Of a stretch of 25,000 nucleotides of DNA, positions 1 through 9,332 are shown piece after piece. The notes below the pieces were generated by a model. It was not told where the DNA came from, ran no database searches, and saw only the letters and a list, made by a program, of their open reading frames with translations. Both the position numbers and the translations under genes were made by a program. Within the stretch, counting starts at the first letter, position 1. The number at the start of each line of letters is the position of its first letter. The stretch is taken from contig CAUYUJ010015705.1 in the NCBI GenBank assembly GCA_963575745.1, positions 59,859-84,858 of the forward strand. Direction: 5' to 3'. Source of the DNA: Prorocentrum cordatum (lineage: Eukaryota > Sar > Dinophyceae > Prorocentrales > Prorocentraceae).

Positions 1-2
1 CT

Positions 3-260
3 CCTTGCGAGGGCGCCCGGACGGCCATCCAGAAGTCATGGCTGCCTGCCCCAGAGAAGCTCAGGGATTGCACCCACATGTCGGAGCTGGGGCTGGGCGT
101 GCAGCTGCAGGAGGAGCGGACGGAGAGAGGGAGGAAGAGGGGAAGAGTCTTGCGATTGGGTCCAGGATACAGTCGGACCAACGTGTCAGATTCAAGTCGG
201 CTCGGACAAGAAACCCTCATGTGTTTCGTCTTTGTTGGAAATTCTAGACGCTTCGCGTAA
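3..260 (+). CDS. possible C-terminal tail of an upstream gene (partial)
   Basis: This frame is open from the left edge of the window to a TAA at 258-260, and its product has a mixed, protein-like composition: a K/E/W-containing segment, a short E/R/K-rich stretch, then a hydrophobic MCFVFVG near the end. I do not recognise a family. It ends 10 bases before the spliced-leader relic, so it would belong to a different transcription unit from everything downstream. The segment is short and the other forward frames are also partly open, so chance openness in GC-rich DNA is a real alternative. Confidence 0.22.
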   Translation, partial: PCEGARTAIQKSWLPAPEKLRDCTHMSELGLGVQLQEERTERGRKRGRVLRLGPGYSRTNVSDSSRLGQETLMCFVFVGNSRRFA

Positions 261-270
261 CCCCACCAGC

Positions 271-290
271 TCCGTAGCCACTGGCTCAAG
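271..290 (+). other. relict dinoflagellate spliced leader (DinoSL)
   Basis: The 20 bases TCCGTAGCCACTGGCTCAAG match the 22-nt dinoflagellate spliced leader: the first ten bases agree exactly, the last eight (GGCTCAAG) agree exactly, and the central TTTT is reduced to CT. In dinoflagellates the leader is added to mRNAs by trans-splicing, so a genomic copy next to coding sequence is the known mark of an mRNA that was reverse-transcribed and put back into the genome. An AG dinucleotide at 268-269 lies just upstream, where a new trans-splice acceptor would be expected. The leader points into the coding array that starts at 453. The two-base loss fits an old insertion. Confidence 0.75.
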
Positions 291-452
291 CCGTCTGGTG
301 GGCCTGTCCCCTCCGGGACAGTTTCCCACCGCTCGAGGGGGGCGCCCGTACGCTGCGCCGCGGGCCGCGGCTGGCCCCCTTCCGCCCCCCCTGGGCGCGA
401 CGGCCATCGCCGCAGCTGCGCCGCCAGGCAGCACGGGCCTTAGCTGCCTCGC

Positions 453-2342
453 ATGGAGGATCAGTCGGATGGCGTCGCTGGGGGCGGGGACCATTCAGTG
501 CAGGGCGCGGAAGCCCAGTCACTGGTCACGGTCGAATCCCCCACAGACCCCAATCAGGTTCAGGTCCCCCACAGACAGCAGCCCCCCCCCCTCCCTCGGG
601 GTAGACCAGGAGCCAGCACCAGTGGCGACCATGATGGCTCGCTGCTCATCGGGAGACGGCGACAATCCAGCAAATGGGGATGGGACGAAACGACAGACCC
701 CCAGAGAGGCCCTCAACTCACCCCAGTCGAGGCCTGCTGAGGAAAGAGGGGGCGGCGGACCAGATGAGAACGACAGGGACAGGGAGATGGACGTTCAGGT
801 TCGGGGGGGTCTTGATCCGACTCCCGCTATCCCCACTCCAGACCCCATCTCGATCCCTGTCCCGCCCACGCCGCCCTCCTCCCCCCGCCTCGGGGCCCCC
901 CAGGATCCTCCACCACCGGCAGTAGGGACCACCCAACCCCCTGAGGCGGACAATGGCGACCCAGGGGGGCGCCGAGGAGCAGCTGATGCGGTGAACCCCA
1001 GGGCGTGCCAAGAGGAGGCGCAACAGCTCACAGCTGCGGAGGGCGTCGCCCGCCCCCCCGAAGAACACGCGCCCGCATCTCTTCAGACAGTGGCTACCCA
1101 CACCCCCGAGGTACAATCTGGCAGCGGAGATGGAGGCACCCACCAACAAATAGTGATTCCAGCGGCGGTCAGCTGCTACCCCCGCGCGAAGGAAAGAGTG
1201 AACTCAGCGGCGGTCAGCTGCTCCCCCCAAGACCCTGATAGAGAATATATTGCGGCGGTCAGCTGCACCCCACTTCCCAACACAACTCAGGACCAGTGCG
1301 TGCGACCACCCGGGGTGGACACTCCGAGGAGCCTCGAGGCCTACGAGAGCGCCCACCTCAGGACTACAGCAGAACAGGGCCGCATCAGTTCAGGGGAGGC
1401 GCTATCCGCTCTCCCCCCCCACCGCGCCCCCCCCCCTGACCCACTTCCGGCCCCCCCTCCCATGGCAGGCACGGGCGCGGTGCACGCGCCCAGCGAGGAC
1501 CACGCCATCTCCCCCGCGCTTCCCTTTCACCCGATCGGGCCTGAAGGCCCACAGCAGGCCCAGGAAGATGTCGACTGGGAGTGGCTTCTCGATGCGCGCG
1601 AGCCCAGTGGAAGCACCCCTGACGGCGACGCGCACAGCGCCTGGGGGGGCCCCAACGCGATCGAGGCCAGATCGGACCCTGCCGCCCGAGGTCGCCCGAT
1701 CGCCCCCCCTCCAGGTCCCCCCTCGCTACCGCCGCCAGGCTCAAGCCAGCGCGGTCGGGAAGACCATAGCCGCCGCCCGTCTCAGGACGACCCGGGACAC
1801 TCGCAGCACCACCCGTGCAGTTCAGACGGGGAACGCTCGCCAGCACCGCGGCGATGCGGGAGCCGCGACGCGGATGTGCCCTTCCTGGCCCCAAGGGTCG
1901 CTGATCCGAGGGGCGCCAAGCGAGGGGGCACCCATTCGGCGCTCGCGGCCCACCACGAACCTCGGGCGGGCCCGTGGAGAGACCTGCCCAGGAGCGCGGC
2001 ACGCGACCAAACGATGCGTCAGGGCTTCGAGAACCTGGCAAGCTTCTGTTGGAACCGCCGCCCCCCCCCCCCCCCGGCACCTTGGAGTCCGCGCAGAACC
2101 TCACCCGGCGGGGGTGCTCTTAGTCCTCGCAGGGCCGCGCCTTATCGGAGGGCCCAGCTCGAGCAAGGAACCTCCCGCCGGTACTGCGCCGTCGGCCCGG
2201 CACTGGCCCAGCTCGACCTCTCCTGGCTCGCATGGTCCATTACAGGCTCCGACTACGAGGCGAGGCTGGGAGGTGTTGGCCCAGACCCAGCGCAGGCGCT
2301 GGCCTTCCGTTACGCGAGCCTGACCCAGGCCCCGATATCGAT
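453..2342 (+). CDS. proline-rich, probably disordered N-terminal protein region (frame switch at C10)
   Basis: The first ATG after the leader relic that opens a plausible protein is at 453. Its frame runs into a run of ten C at 582-591. Beyond that the protein-like frame is the one ending at 2448, open across the whole stretch. The product is rich in P, G, A, R, D and E with scattered short motifs such as DVDWEWLLDA. It has no visible signal peptide, membrane segment or globular domain, so it is probably disordered. It holds three 15-residue repeats around AAVSC (1162-1296). Near 2340 the better frame changes again, leading into the next segment. A pure C15 run at 2061-2075 encodes prolines and could hide a further slip. 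Function unknown. Confidence 0.42.
1162..1296 (+). repeat. 45-bp tandem repeat, three copies, coding for AAVSC units
   Basis: GCGGCGGTCAGCTGC occurs identically at 1162, 1207 and 1252, spaced exactly 45 bp. The 45-bp period equals 15 codons and keeps the frame, so each copy gives an AAVSC pentapeptide followed by a variable decapeptide. Each copy is followed within one or two bases by a short C run. The same core returns at 19446 and 19523 in a 77-bp repeat outside any gene. Confidence 0.85.
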
Positions 2343-3932
2343 ATGGAGAGACTGGATTGCGACAACCCAAGCGATACAGAGCTATACGCGGCCCACCTGG
2401 AATACGATGCCCTCCACTACGCGGCCCTGTGCACGGACATCGGGGTAGGAGACCCGTCTGACGACCTCCTCCCAGTTTCCTTGCTAGGACTCTCAAGATG
2501 GAGGCACGACGCGGCCCCTGACTCGAGAGACACTGGAACGGACCTCGAGCACAAGTTCAAAATATGCCGCTACCTCGCCCACGAGCATCGCCGGAACCAG
2601 GTGCGCTTCCCAGACCACAGGGAGGTCAGGAATTGGGCGGTGGACAGAGGGCAATGGGACGAGGCGGGCGACGACGTCATGTCCATAGGGCAGCACGGCA
2701 CAGGACCCGACGGCTGGGCAGCCCCGGCCATGCCGGGCGCAGGGCCGCGCTCCCCGGGCATCCCAGGAGTCATGCTCGAGGGCAATGACGCACCAGAGGG
2801 GCCCTGGCCCCTAAACAATACGTCCCACATGGTAAAGCTCGGGGACTTCTGTCACCCATCCACCAGATGTGGGTGCTGCGGCTGCTGGCTCGCGCCGGAT
2901 CCCCAAGGCCCGGCGTGCGTCGTCTGCCACTGGCTAGCCACACCCTGGTGTCTAGCGGTGGACGGATTCTACTCCGACAGCGCGGAAGCACCAGGACACC
3001 CCCTCGACACTTTGGGCGCGCAGCTCACCTGCCAGCTGGCTAGAGTAGGAGCGCGATACGCTCCCATAACCAGCCACATTTGCTCCCCAGACCACCTACC
3101 GGAGACCGCCAGCTACTCTCCAACCTGGCTAATCGCGGAGCTACTAGCGACACGGCGCCACACGACGGGCAACCCAAGCGAGTCGTGGCACCCGATTCCA
3201 AACAGGGAGGACCCAAGCCTAGGGGATGAACCGATGCTCAGAACCGCAGTGAGCGCCCTCGCCAGACTTTGTAGCGCCCCGCAGGGATGGGCTCTAGAGG
3301 CAGTGGCGCAGATTCGCGACCGTATCAGGGGAGCCCCCCCCAGCCGTTCATTGCGTGAGTGGGTACCCAAAAGCCTCGCCCAACTCCCCCGCATAGCGGT
3401 GCCGACCCGGTTTCTCGACCCTGCAAACGCAGGGACCAACGCGGAAGGCCTAGGGATGAGATTCCAACTGAGCCTCAACAACATTACCACGGAAGACGCC
3501 GACTGGCCCCGAGGCGAGATAGGGGGGAGCTTCCTTGACCAAGCTCCTGGGGTCGTAGCAGCCGACGAGCATCCCCCCCGGGCGCAGGGCGTGGACGTCG
3601 AGGCAACAGAAGTAGCTCGCGCTGCCCTCATTGCCACCGCCAGAAGGGAAGGGAGGCTCATCGCGGACCGTCTCGCCCCGGACAGCCCCTGTGGAGCCGC
3701 AATGCGCTTCGCAATCACGCCCCGCACCGGGCTCCGCGGGAGGGGCACCCCCGCCCCCGGCAGGGCCAACCAACAAGCAGGGATTGAGCGAAGACACCGA
3801 CAAACATACCATCGAGGAACGGCGGCCGAACATCGGCGCTCAACCGTCCTCAGAAAGGTGGAGCAGCGCCCGCCGCCTACTGCAGAAAATCATGGTCATC
3901 CGCGCGCAGGTTGCGAACGACAGTATACCTAG
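2343..3932 (+). CDS. unknown protein with a CxCCxC cysteine cluster
   Basis: This is the longest stretch of the array with no visible break: about 480 protein-like residues from the ATG at 2343 to about 3775. The frame stays open to 3932, but the last part is probably read in the wrong frame. The first 170 residues are acidic and charged with LEHKFKICRYLAHEH and DVMSIGQHG. A cysteine group follows at about 2849-2945, with TRCGCCGCW and ACVVCHW, spaced like a small zinc-binding module. After it come amphipathic segments such as LIAELLATRRH and AVAQIRDRIRGA, suggesting a folded helical domain. I recognise no family. The start at 2343 is chosen because the preceding frame switches here; it may be an internal methionine of a longer protein beginning at 453. 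Confidence 0.5.
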   Translation: MERLDCDNPSDTELYAAHLEYDALHYAALCTDIGVGDPSDDLLPVSLLGLSRWRHDAAPDSRDTGTDLEHKFKICRYLAHEHRRNQVRFPDHREVRNWAVDRGQWDEAGDDVMSIGQHGTGPDGWAAPAMPGAGPRSPGIPGVMLEGNDAPEGPWPLNNTSHMVKLGDFCHPSTRCGCCGCWLAPDPQGPACVVCHWLATPWCLAVDGFYSDSAEAPGHPLDTLGAQLTCQLARVGARYAPITSHICSPDHLPETASYSPTWLIAELLATRRHTTGNPSESWHPIPNREDPSLGDEPMLRTAVSALARLCSAPQGWALEAVAQIRDRIRGAPPSRSLREWVPKSLAQLPRIAVPTRFLDPANAGTNAEGLGMRFQLSLNNITTEDADWPRGEIGGSFLDQAPGVVAADEHPPRAQGVDVEATEVARAALIATARREGRLIADRLAPDSPCGAAMRFAITPRTGLRGRGTPAPGRANQQAGIERRHRQTYHRGTAAEHRRSTVLRKVEQRPPPTAENHGHPRAGCERQYT

Positions 3933-4071
3933 CAATACCACCTGGAGCAGGATCCTGGCCCCTGCCATTTGGGAGTCAGTCACAGAAGGGGGAAGAAGCA
4001 CCCTACGAGGCGTCTTCGAGACCGCCGGGATATCCACCCACATAGTGGCGCAGCTCGACGATGGGACGTAG
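3770..4071 (+). CDS. continuation fragment, frame-shifted from the preceding segment
   Basis: Protein-like sequence moves by one frame between about 3750 and 3790, a stretch with C runs, and then reads about 95 residues to a TAG at 4069-4071. The product is helical and charged, with RLLQKIMVIRAQVAND and TTWSRILAPAIWESVTEGG, and looks unlike the arginine-rich shadows in the other frames. It reads best as part of the same protein as 2343-3770. Unrecognised. Confidence 0.38.
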
Positions 4072-4820
4072 TGGGCATTTCCACCCTGGAGGAAGCACCC
4101 CACCGCCTCGCTGGGGAAGCAGCAACCATCTCACACATAACGGGAAGAGAAGTTGAGGCCCCCCTCCCCGGAGGTTACATCATCCCAGAGCTCCAAGAGC
4201 GCACCATGAGCTGGCTCGACCCCTTCGGGCACGTTCAGGAAGGAATGCTGACAGGGGACCGGATCGCGGTCGAAAGATGAGCCCAGGTCCAAATTGCGAG
4301 GGCGAGCGCTCGAAACGGCAGCGGAAGCGGCGGAGGAGCGGGATGCCGCCACGCTCCTCCTGCAGCGGAGGGCGGGGCACAGGGCACCACAACCCCCTGG
4401 CACGCGGACATCAGACAAAGACTTGGCGAAGATACCGACAGCAGAAGCAGGCCCCCCGCCCAGGCAGACCGCAGGAGCGACACACTAGACGCCCTCATCC
4501 GAGCCCTGGGCGCAACACAGAGAGACGATGAGGCCGCTGGAAGAGCTAGGCAGCACTGCATCGACCGCAGCTCCATCAGCGGCGCAGACGCACAGCTCAT
4601 AGCGGAAGGTCTCCTGAGGGAGTCAAGAACGCACCTCGAGCCTGGAAGCAGGATATCCAGGGCCATGTGGCTATGTCTAGCACCACATTACATCCCCCTA
4701 CTTCGACCAGTGCTCCAGGTACGAGGCATGGACACTAGACCATGCGAGGTCCTCGCTAGATGGCTGCAACTCGCATGCATCCATACGCCCAGCGACATCA
4801 GAAGCATACTGGACGAAAGG
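4066..4820 (+). CDS. continuation fragment with one in-frame TGA
   Basis: From about 4066 the frame shifts and gives TLEEAPHRLAGEAATISH and YIIPELQERTMSWLDPFGHV up to a TGA at 4278-4280. The same frame is then open to about 4820 and gives LDALIRALGATQRDD, a clearly helical segment, and MWLCLAPHYIPLLRPVLQV. Between 4294 and 4488 a second frame also looks good (LETAAEAAEERDAATLLLQ), so there may be a double frame switch around the TGA instead of a true stop. No family recognised. Confidence 0.36.
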
Positions 4821-5057
4821 GGGGGAGCAGGCCCCCAACGCGTACGCCCCGTTCGGAAACAATCAAATACGTCTTCTCCTGCGGAGCACAGGCCTCAGGG
4901 CATGCCTCACCGTGGAGGAAGCGGCGTCGACGACCCGCCTCCTCATAGAAAGCTTGGGCACCTCCATCTCCAACGCAACGGACCCGCCTGGGGACGCAGA
5001 AAGAGTGCTCAGAGCAGGCGAACCGAAGCCCATGCATGGGTGGGGCGCAGGTGATGA
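4812..5057 (+). CDS. helical fragment leading into the RING finger
   Basis: At the AAAGGGGGGAG run (about 4817-4824) the protein-like frame changes to one that reads about 78 residues, including NQIRLLLRSTGLRACLTVEE and TTRLLIESLGTS, and runs to MHGWGAGDE just before the RING. The RING frame begins at the GGGTGGGGCG stretch, about 5037. The smooth flow into the RING suggests one protein interrupted by two small indels. Confidence 0.38.
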
Positions 5058-5554
5058 GCCACAGGTGCACCATCTGCACGGGGGATCTCGACGGGGCGGT
5101 GGAGGTTCCCATTCTATGCGGGCACAGATTCCACAAGCATTGCCTTGAGCGTTGGAGACAGAGCCAGCAGGATATCTTCAGGGAAGGAGGGAATTCCATG
5201 CCAACTCGCTGTCCCCACTGCAGGGCCATCGACAGAGGCAGCACCCCGGCTCTTCTCCCTGGAACTCCGGCTCCTCCAGAACCCCCTGGGAACCTCCAGC
5301 TCAGGGACGGGCTCCTGGCACCCATGCGGCCCCCCATCGCGCGCCGGGAACTCGCCTCCGCGGCGCACGCCCTTGCTAGGGAGCCAGACTGCCTAGGAGC
5401 CGACCTGGTCTCCTTTCGGAGACCAAATACATACATCACAGTGCGCGACATGCAAAGGCTCCACGGCCATATTATAACGCACAGGCCCCACACACCAATC
5501 AGAAATGGAAGTGGGCCAGGAAGGCGCGACCAGCCCCCCCGCACAGGAGAATGA
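5036..5554 (+). CDS. RING-H2 finger protein segment, candidate E3 ubiquitin ligase
   Basis: Residues 11-62 form a complete C3H2C3 RING-H2 finger: C11 and C14 (CTIC), C28-x-H30 (LCGH), H33, C36 (FHKHC), then C59 and C62 (CPHC). The conserved W follows C36 (LERW). The C36 to C59 gap is 22 residues, longer than usual. RING-H2 domains typically bind an E2 enzyme and drive ubiquitin transfer to a substrate. The tail after residue 70 is proline-rich, then recovers a helical stretch (TYITVRDMQRLHGHIIT) before a TGA at 5552-5554. The ATG at 5036 or 5054 could start a separate small protein, but helical sequence flows in from the preceding frame, so an internal domain of a larger protein is equally likely. 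The domain is confident; the gene model is not. Confidence 0.72.
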   Translation: MGGAQVMSHRCTICTGDLDGAVEVPILCGHRFHKHCLERWRQSQQDIFREGGNSMPTRCPHCRAIDRGSTPALLPGTPAPPEPPGNLQLRDGLLAPMRPPIARRELASAAHALAREPDCLGADLVSFRRPNTYITVRDMQRLHGHIITHRPHTPIRNGSGPGRRDQPPRTGE

Positions 5555-5569
5555 AGTCACAGGAGTAGG

Positions 5570-5587
5570 CCCCCCCCCCCCCCCCCC
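5570..5587 (+). repeat. C18 homopolymer
   Basis: Eighteen C in a row follow the stop of the RING segment and precede TCCAG. It could be a proline-coding slippage tract or a polypyrimidine tract before an AG acceptor; nothing in the sequence decides. The 5555-5714 gap around it holds no other recognisable feature. Confidence 0.9.
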
Positions 5588-5714
5588 TCCAGACAGGAAA
5601 GGACGCGCTCAACCCCGCTAATTACCACCGCAAGAAGGGCCACCCTGCTAGCCAGATTCCCACCAGAAGAGGAGGGGCGCGGGGGCCCCCCCATCCTTCC
5701 CTGTCCCACTGCTC

Positions 5715-6153
5715 ATGGCCGCCGCCAGGGAAGTCGGGGCTGAACTGGTGATCACCCGGAGGTCCCTTATCGGCAACAGAGACGCGGATGGCACAGGTAC
5801 CACCCTCGCGATGGCGAGCCCAAGCGCGCACGAACAAATCAAGGAACTGGTCCGCTCCAAGGCTGAAGCAGGAGAAGGCCAGCGCACAACCCCCACCGCG
5901 CTGGTCGCGGATGCAAACGCATCCCAAATACAAGCAGCGCTGGCGGCGGCTGGTTCGGGCGGAGGCCCCTGCAGGATACTCGCCTGAACTACACAAGGGG
6001 CCCCAACCCCAGGAGGCCCGGACCCCATCGAGCTGACGGCCGTAGCCAACTCACTGTGGGGGTTCCGGGCAGCAAGCCTGATCCCGCACTTGGTACCCAT
6101 AGGGAACCCCGTGCGAACGGGAAGGATGACCCCCCCCTCAGACAGTTGGTAGC
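5715..6153 (+). CDS. unknown helical fragment with one in-frame TGA
   Basis: An ATG at 5715 opens about 90 residues beginning MAAAREVGAELVITRRSL, with SAHEQIKELVRSKAEAG, typical of a soluble helical protein. A TGA at 5985-5987 interrupts it. The same frame continues with IELTAVANSLWGFRAASLI and then meets TAG at about 6151-6153 after a C7 run, where the next segment takes over in another frame. Because sense continues past the TGA, a nonsense change or nearby paired indels is more likely than a true C-terminus. Unrecognised. Confidence 0.38.
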
Positions 6154-6281
6154 GGCGCAGTTCCACGTGACGGACAGCCCGCAAAGAACGCAGATTCCGC
6201 CATCCATCGTGGGGAAGCAACAACGCCGACACCAGCGACGCCCTGCACATACTTGCACCAGAGCATCGCCATGACGCCATA

Positions 6282-7368
6282 GTGGATCAGATAAACAGGT
6301 GGCAACTGGCCCTCGAGGGAGAGGGGCACGCAGCACTCGAAGCAGAATGGGTCACCACAAAAAATCCCCCTCCCGAGGGACGAAACCCTCTTCGAAGAGG
6401 GACTGGAGCCGCTCTTCCATCACGTCGTACGGTGTCGGCCTGCCAGACTCACGGACATGCAGGCCCTAGACGACCAGCCCTTAGAAGAGCTACTAGTACT
6501 GTAGCCGCACAGACCGCTCTGGTTACAAACATCAGCGGGTGCACATGGAGATCCAAGGAAACGTCGGGACTCCGTGCACATCCCTATCCTGAACGCCGCC
6601 ACATGCCTCGCCCACTCCGCCACCTCGGACGCAGCAGCCGCATTTGGATACAGAGTCGGCGTAAACGGCGGGGGCTTGCTCCTTCTGAAGACCCCGGAGA
6701 GAATTGCGGCCCCGACATTGAGGCACCTCAGGGAGGAGCCCCCCAGGATCTGCGGCAGCGCGCGCAACTCCCCCGCCCTCATCCCCCGAAGGATCCTCCT
6801 GAAAGGCAGCTGGGATGGCGGCCCTTCGTTCGCCAGACTGGCCGACCCCGAAGACGGCTCCCATCTCCGTTGGAACCTAGCAGACCTAGGGCAATCCAGA
6901 CACCAGGACGTGGTAGATGCCGTAGAAGCCACCGTAGGCACGGGAGCGGTGGAGCAGATAGCCAAGGTGCACGCCTGGTTTCCTGACACAGGTGACTACA
7001 GACACATGGCGCAGGTGAGGATCAGGCTGAACGCGGCCGCCACCATGGCAGCAGCCTTCTGCGGGACGAGCTGCGCAACAGTTGGCCCGCAGGTCATGCG
7101 AATTTTCCCAGCAACCCCCCTCGAGAGAGAGCAGACAAGAAGAGACGGAGGGACCCCACCCGAACAGCGAGAGCACATCGAAGCCCTTGCCCAGGAAACC
7201 GTGCGAGAAGCCCCTCGAAGGGCCGCCCAACCGCAAATGCTCGAGGTCACAGCCTTCGACCGGCGAGGCGCGCAAATTGCCCCCCCCCCCCCCCCCGAAT
7301 CAGGCACGCGCGCCCGGGCCCCTGGATCCCCCAGCACGCTACCCTCCGAATGTTCTCAGCCGCGATAG
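6282..7368 (+). CDS. unknown fragment, about 300 residues, one TAG and one frame switch
   Basis: Two frames join here. The first (about 6200-6368) gives DQINRWQLALEGEGHAALEA. At the A6 and C5 runs near 6358-6373 the frame shifts and then reads to 7280 with ETLFEEGLEPLFHHVV, a TAG at 6502-6504, and a long clean stretch from 6574 with IPILNAATCLAHSATSDA, RILLKGSWDGGPSFARLA and HMAQVRIRLNAAATMAA. It ends in a C17 run at 7280-7296; the last 24 codons before the TAG at 7366 are probably out of frame. The middle looks like a folded alpha/beta domain but I do not recognise it. Confidence 0.42.
7280..7296 (+). repeat. C17 homopolymer at a frame change
   Basis: Seventeen C separate the fragment before it from the next one, and the best protein frame differs on the two sides. 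The tract would encode prolines in the preceding frame. Confidence 0.88.
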
Positions 7369-8165
7369 GCTCATCCGGGGCGAGATTGCGCACAAGAGCC
7401 TGGCCACTGCCCATGGGGGCGGAGGGTAGGGAGATACCAGCCTACACGAGGGCCCCTCCCCTTACGATCCCCGAGGAATGGCTGCGAGAGGCGGGCGTAG
7501 CCATGGACAGTCGGAGCGCGACGACGCGCCGCAGACCTACGGAGGACAGGGAGGGTCTGCGATACTAAAGCGCCATCCTCCACCCCGGGGAATAGCTGGC
7601 GGCAGCGATCGCCGCAGGAGGGGCGGCACGCATCACCACCAGCGGAGAGAGCGGGCACTTATACACGTCAAACCCCATGTGGGCCACGATCGCGCTGCCC
7701 GCCGAAGCCGACCTGAGAGCTGCCAGTCGAGGCGCGGACCGCCCACAAGCCAGGGTAACTCCACAGCTGGCACACGGACCCGTGCACCTAGTCAAGCTTG
7801 ACGCGACTCCCGCCTGCACCCCAGTGCCGGCGGATCTAGGGATCGACACCAGCCAGTCCGCCAGCCCATCCCTTCCCCCCAGAAGGCGGGCAGCCGTGGA
7901 CCCCCATCCCAGGCCCAGCCCGCCCCAGGACGCATCCCCACCTAGCAGAGGTGCTCACACGCAGGAACCGCTCACGCTCTGATCCTGGAGCAGCTCTCGT
8001 GAGGGTGAAAGTGGCGCGGTCCTCTGCGCGCAGGGCATGGTCGGGAGATTCCTAGCTTGCGTCAGAGAGCAGCGCATCCACGACATGGCCAGGAGCACAC
8101 AGACCAGGCTCGTGCTGGAGCAGCGACGACAGGAGGAGGGCAGGCCTATTCTAAGATACAACTAG
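7350..8165 (+). pseudogene. unknown fragment with several in-frame stops
   Basis: One frame carries protein-like sequence throughout (IPEEWLREAGVAMDS, GHLYTSNPMWATIALPAEAD, MVGRFLACVREQRIHDMA) but is cut by TAA at 7566, TAG at 7593, TGA at 7980 and TAG at 8163. These are the densest stops in the array, so this part is either most decayed or contains compensating indels I cannot place. The 7860-7980 part is proline-rich and low in information. No family recognised. Confidence 0.35.
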
Positions 8166-8822
8166 GACCTCTTCGCCGCCATATGGATCCTCCAGCTGGC
8201 TGACCCGGGCAATCTGGACAGAGACCACGCATTCCAGCTCATCAACGAACTAGGAATGTGGGAGGAAACCACGAGACAGCTCCCCTTGACGCAGTGGCTC
8301 TCCCCCGAACCCGACCCCACGTACACAGCGCACCACCCGTGGTTGGAGGGCCCTGGAAGCAGGGGCACCGAGATCGACGGCTCCACCACGCACGTGCTCG
8401 CCCCAGGCACCGCCGAGAGGCTGAACGCCTTAGACGGAAGGCTGCGGAGCGCAGCGCAGGAGGACAGACGTCGCCATGATCCGGGAAGACTCCCCAGACC
8501 GCGAAGGGCATCCAGGGGCCGGCGAACCAACCCGCCAGACAACAGCGGGACGAACCTGACGCAAATCGGGCAGGCGCAGGTTAGACGCAGCCGAACTCCT
8601 GGCAGGCCACCAGCAGCCGAACAGAGCGCCGCTACTGACGACCCGCAGACCCGGGACCGCTCCGCTCCGCATCCCCCAACAATCCCCCCCCCATCGCCCA
8701 GCAGACACCGCCGCAGATGCCCCCCTCGCCAGGCCAGGCTGCCATCGTCGCGAGAGAAGGTCAGCGGCTGGACAATCCTGATCAGGGCAGCGGCAGCACC
8801 CCCCCGCCCAGATACTCCCTAG
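8166..8822 (+). CDS. unknown helical fragment grading into Pro/Arg-rich sequence
   Basis: Directly after the TAG at 8163 the same frame gives DLFAAIWILQLADPGNLD, then AFQLINELGMWEETTRQL, TAERLNALDGRLRSAAQEDR, and from about 8480 an Arg/Pro-rich stretch up to a TAG near 8820. Continuity across 8163 suggests one protein. The Arg-rich end may be an out-of-frame reading, because a second frame there (DVAMIREDSPDREG) looks more natural. No family recognised. Confidence 0.38.
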   Translation, partial: DLFAAIWILQLADPGNLDRDHAFQLINELGMWEETTRQLPLTQWLSPEPDPTYTAHHPWLEGPGSRGTEIDGSTTHVLAPGTAERLNALDGRLRSAAQEDRRRHDPGRLPRPRRASRGRRTNPPDNSGTNLTQIGQAQVRRSRTPGRPPAAEQSAATDDPQTRDRSAPHPPTIPPPSPSRHRRRCPPRQARLPSSREKVSGWTILIRAAAAPPRPDTP

Positions 8823-8861
8823 GGGGGGGCGACCACAGGCAGCACCCCCCCGGAGCGAGCA

Positions 8862-9332
8862 GAGGGCGACGCCAACAAGGGCGGGGGAGCGGGGTCGGAC
8901 GAGGGAAATGGGAGCGCCTCGCAGTCCCCCCGGCCAGAGCCGCTGGCGGGCGAGCGAGCAGGCGACCGGCGCGGACAATCTGCGCCGAGCGGCCCGCCAG
9001 CCGCCCCAGCCCAGGAGATCTCCTCCCCCCAGCCCGAAGCCCAAGGTGCCGGGGCCCTTCAACCGCCGACATCCGACGCGGATCGCAATAGACAGGGGAA
9101 TGAAAGAACCGACCGCACACAAGCACCGAACCCAGCGCCAGGGAACACCCCACAAGCAGCGCAATCCCCCCCGGCGTCGAGCCCAGAAGAAGGCCTCCAC
9201 CAGACAGCGCCCCACGAAACCCATCCAGCGACCCACTGGGGAGGGGAGTTACCCCCAGAGCAGGGCCGTACATCCCACCCTGCATGGAATACAGGTGGAG
9301 CTCTCTCCTCAACCGCGCTGCGGAAATACTAG
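8862..9332 (+). CDS. acidic, proline-rich linker segment
   Basis: A frame open from about 8835 to a TAG at 9330-9332 gives a Q/P/A/E/G-rich product (for example PAAPAQEISSPQPEAQGAG) and looks like a disordered linker. Near its end a neighbouring frame gives MEYRWSSLLNRAAEILDPHR (from 9284), which fits better with the next segment, so the TAG at 9330 may only mark an already shifted frame. Confidence 0.33.
   Translation, partial: EGDANKGGGAGSDEGNGSASQSPRPEPLAGERAGDRRGQSAPSGPPAAPAQEISSPQPEAQGAGALQPPTSDADRNRQGNERTDRTQAPNPAPGNTPQAAQSPPASSPEEGLHQTAPHETHPATHWGGELPPEQGRTSHPAWNTGGALSSTALRKY

Noticed and set aside
4798-5544. Long minus-strand open frame opposite the RING segment
   Set aside because: It is the antisense of the RING finger, and its product has no domain-like composition. 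GC-rich coding DNA often leaves the opposite strand open.
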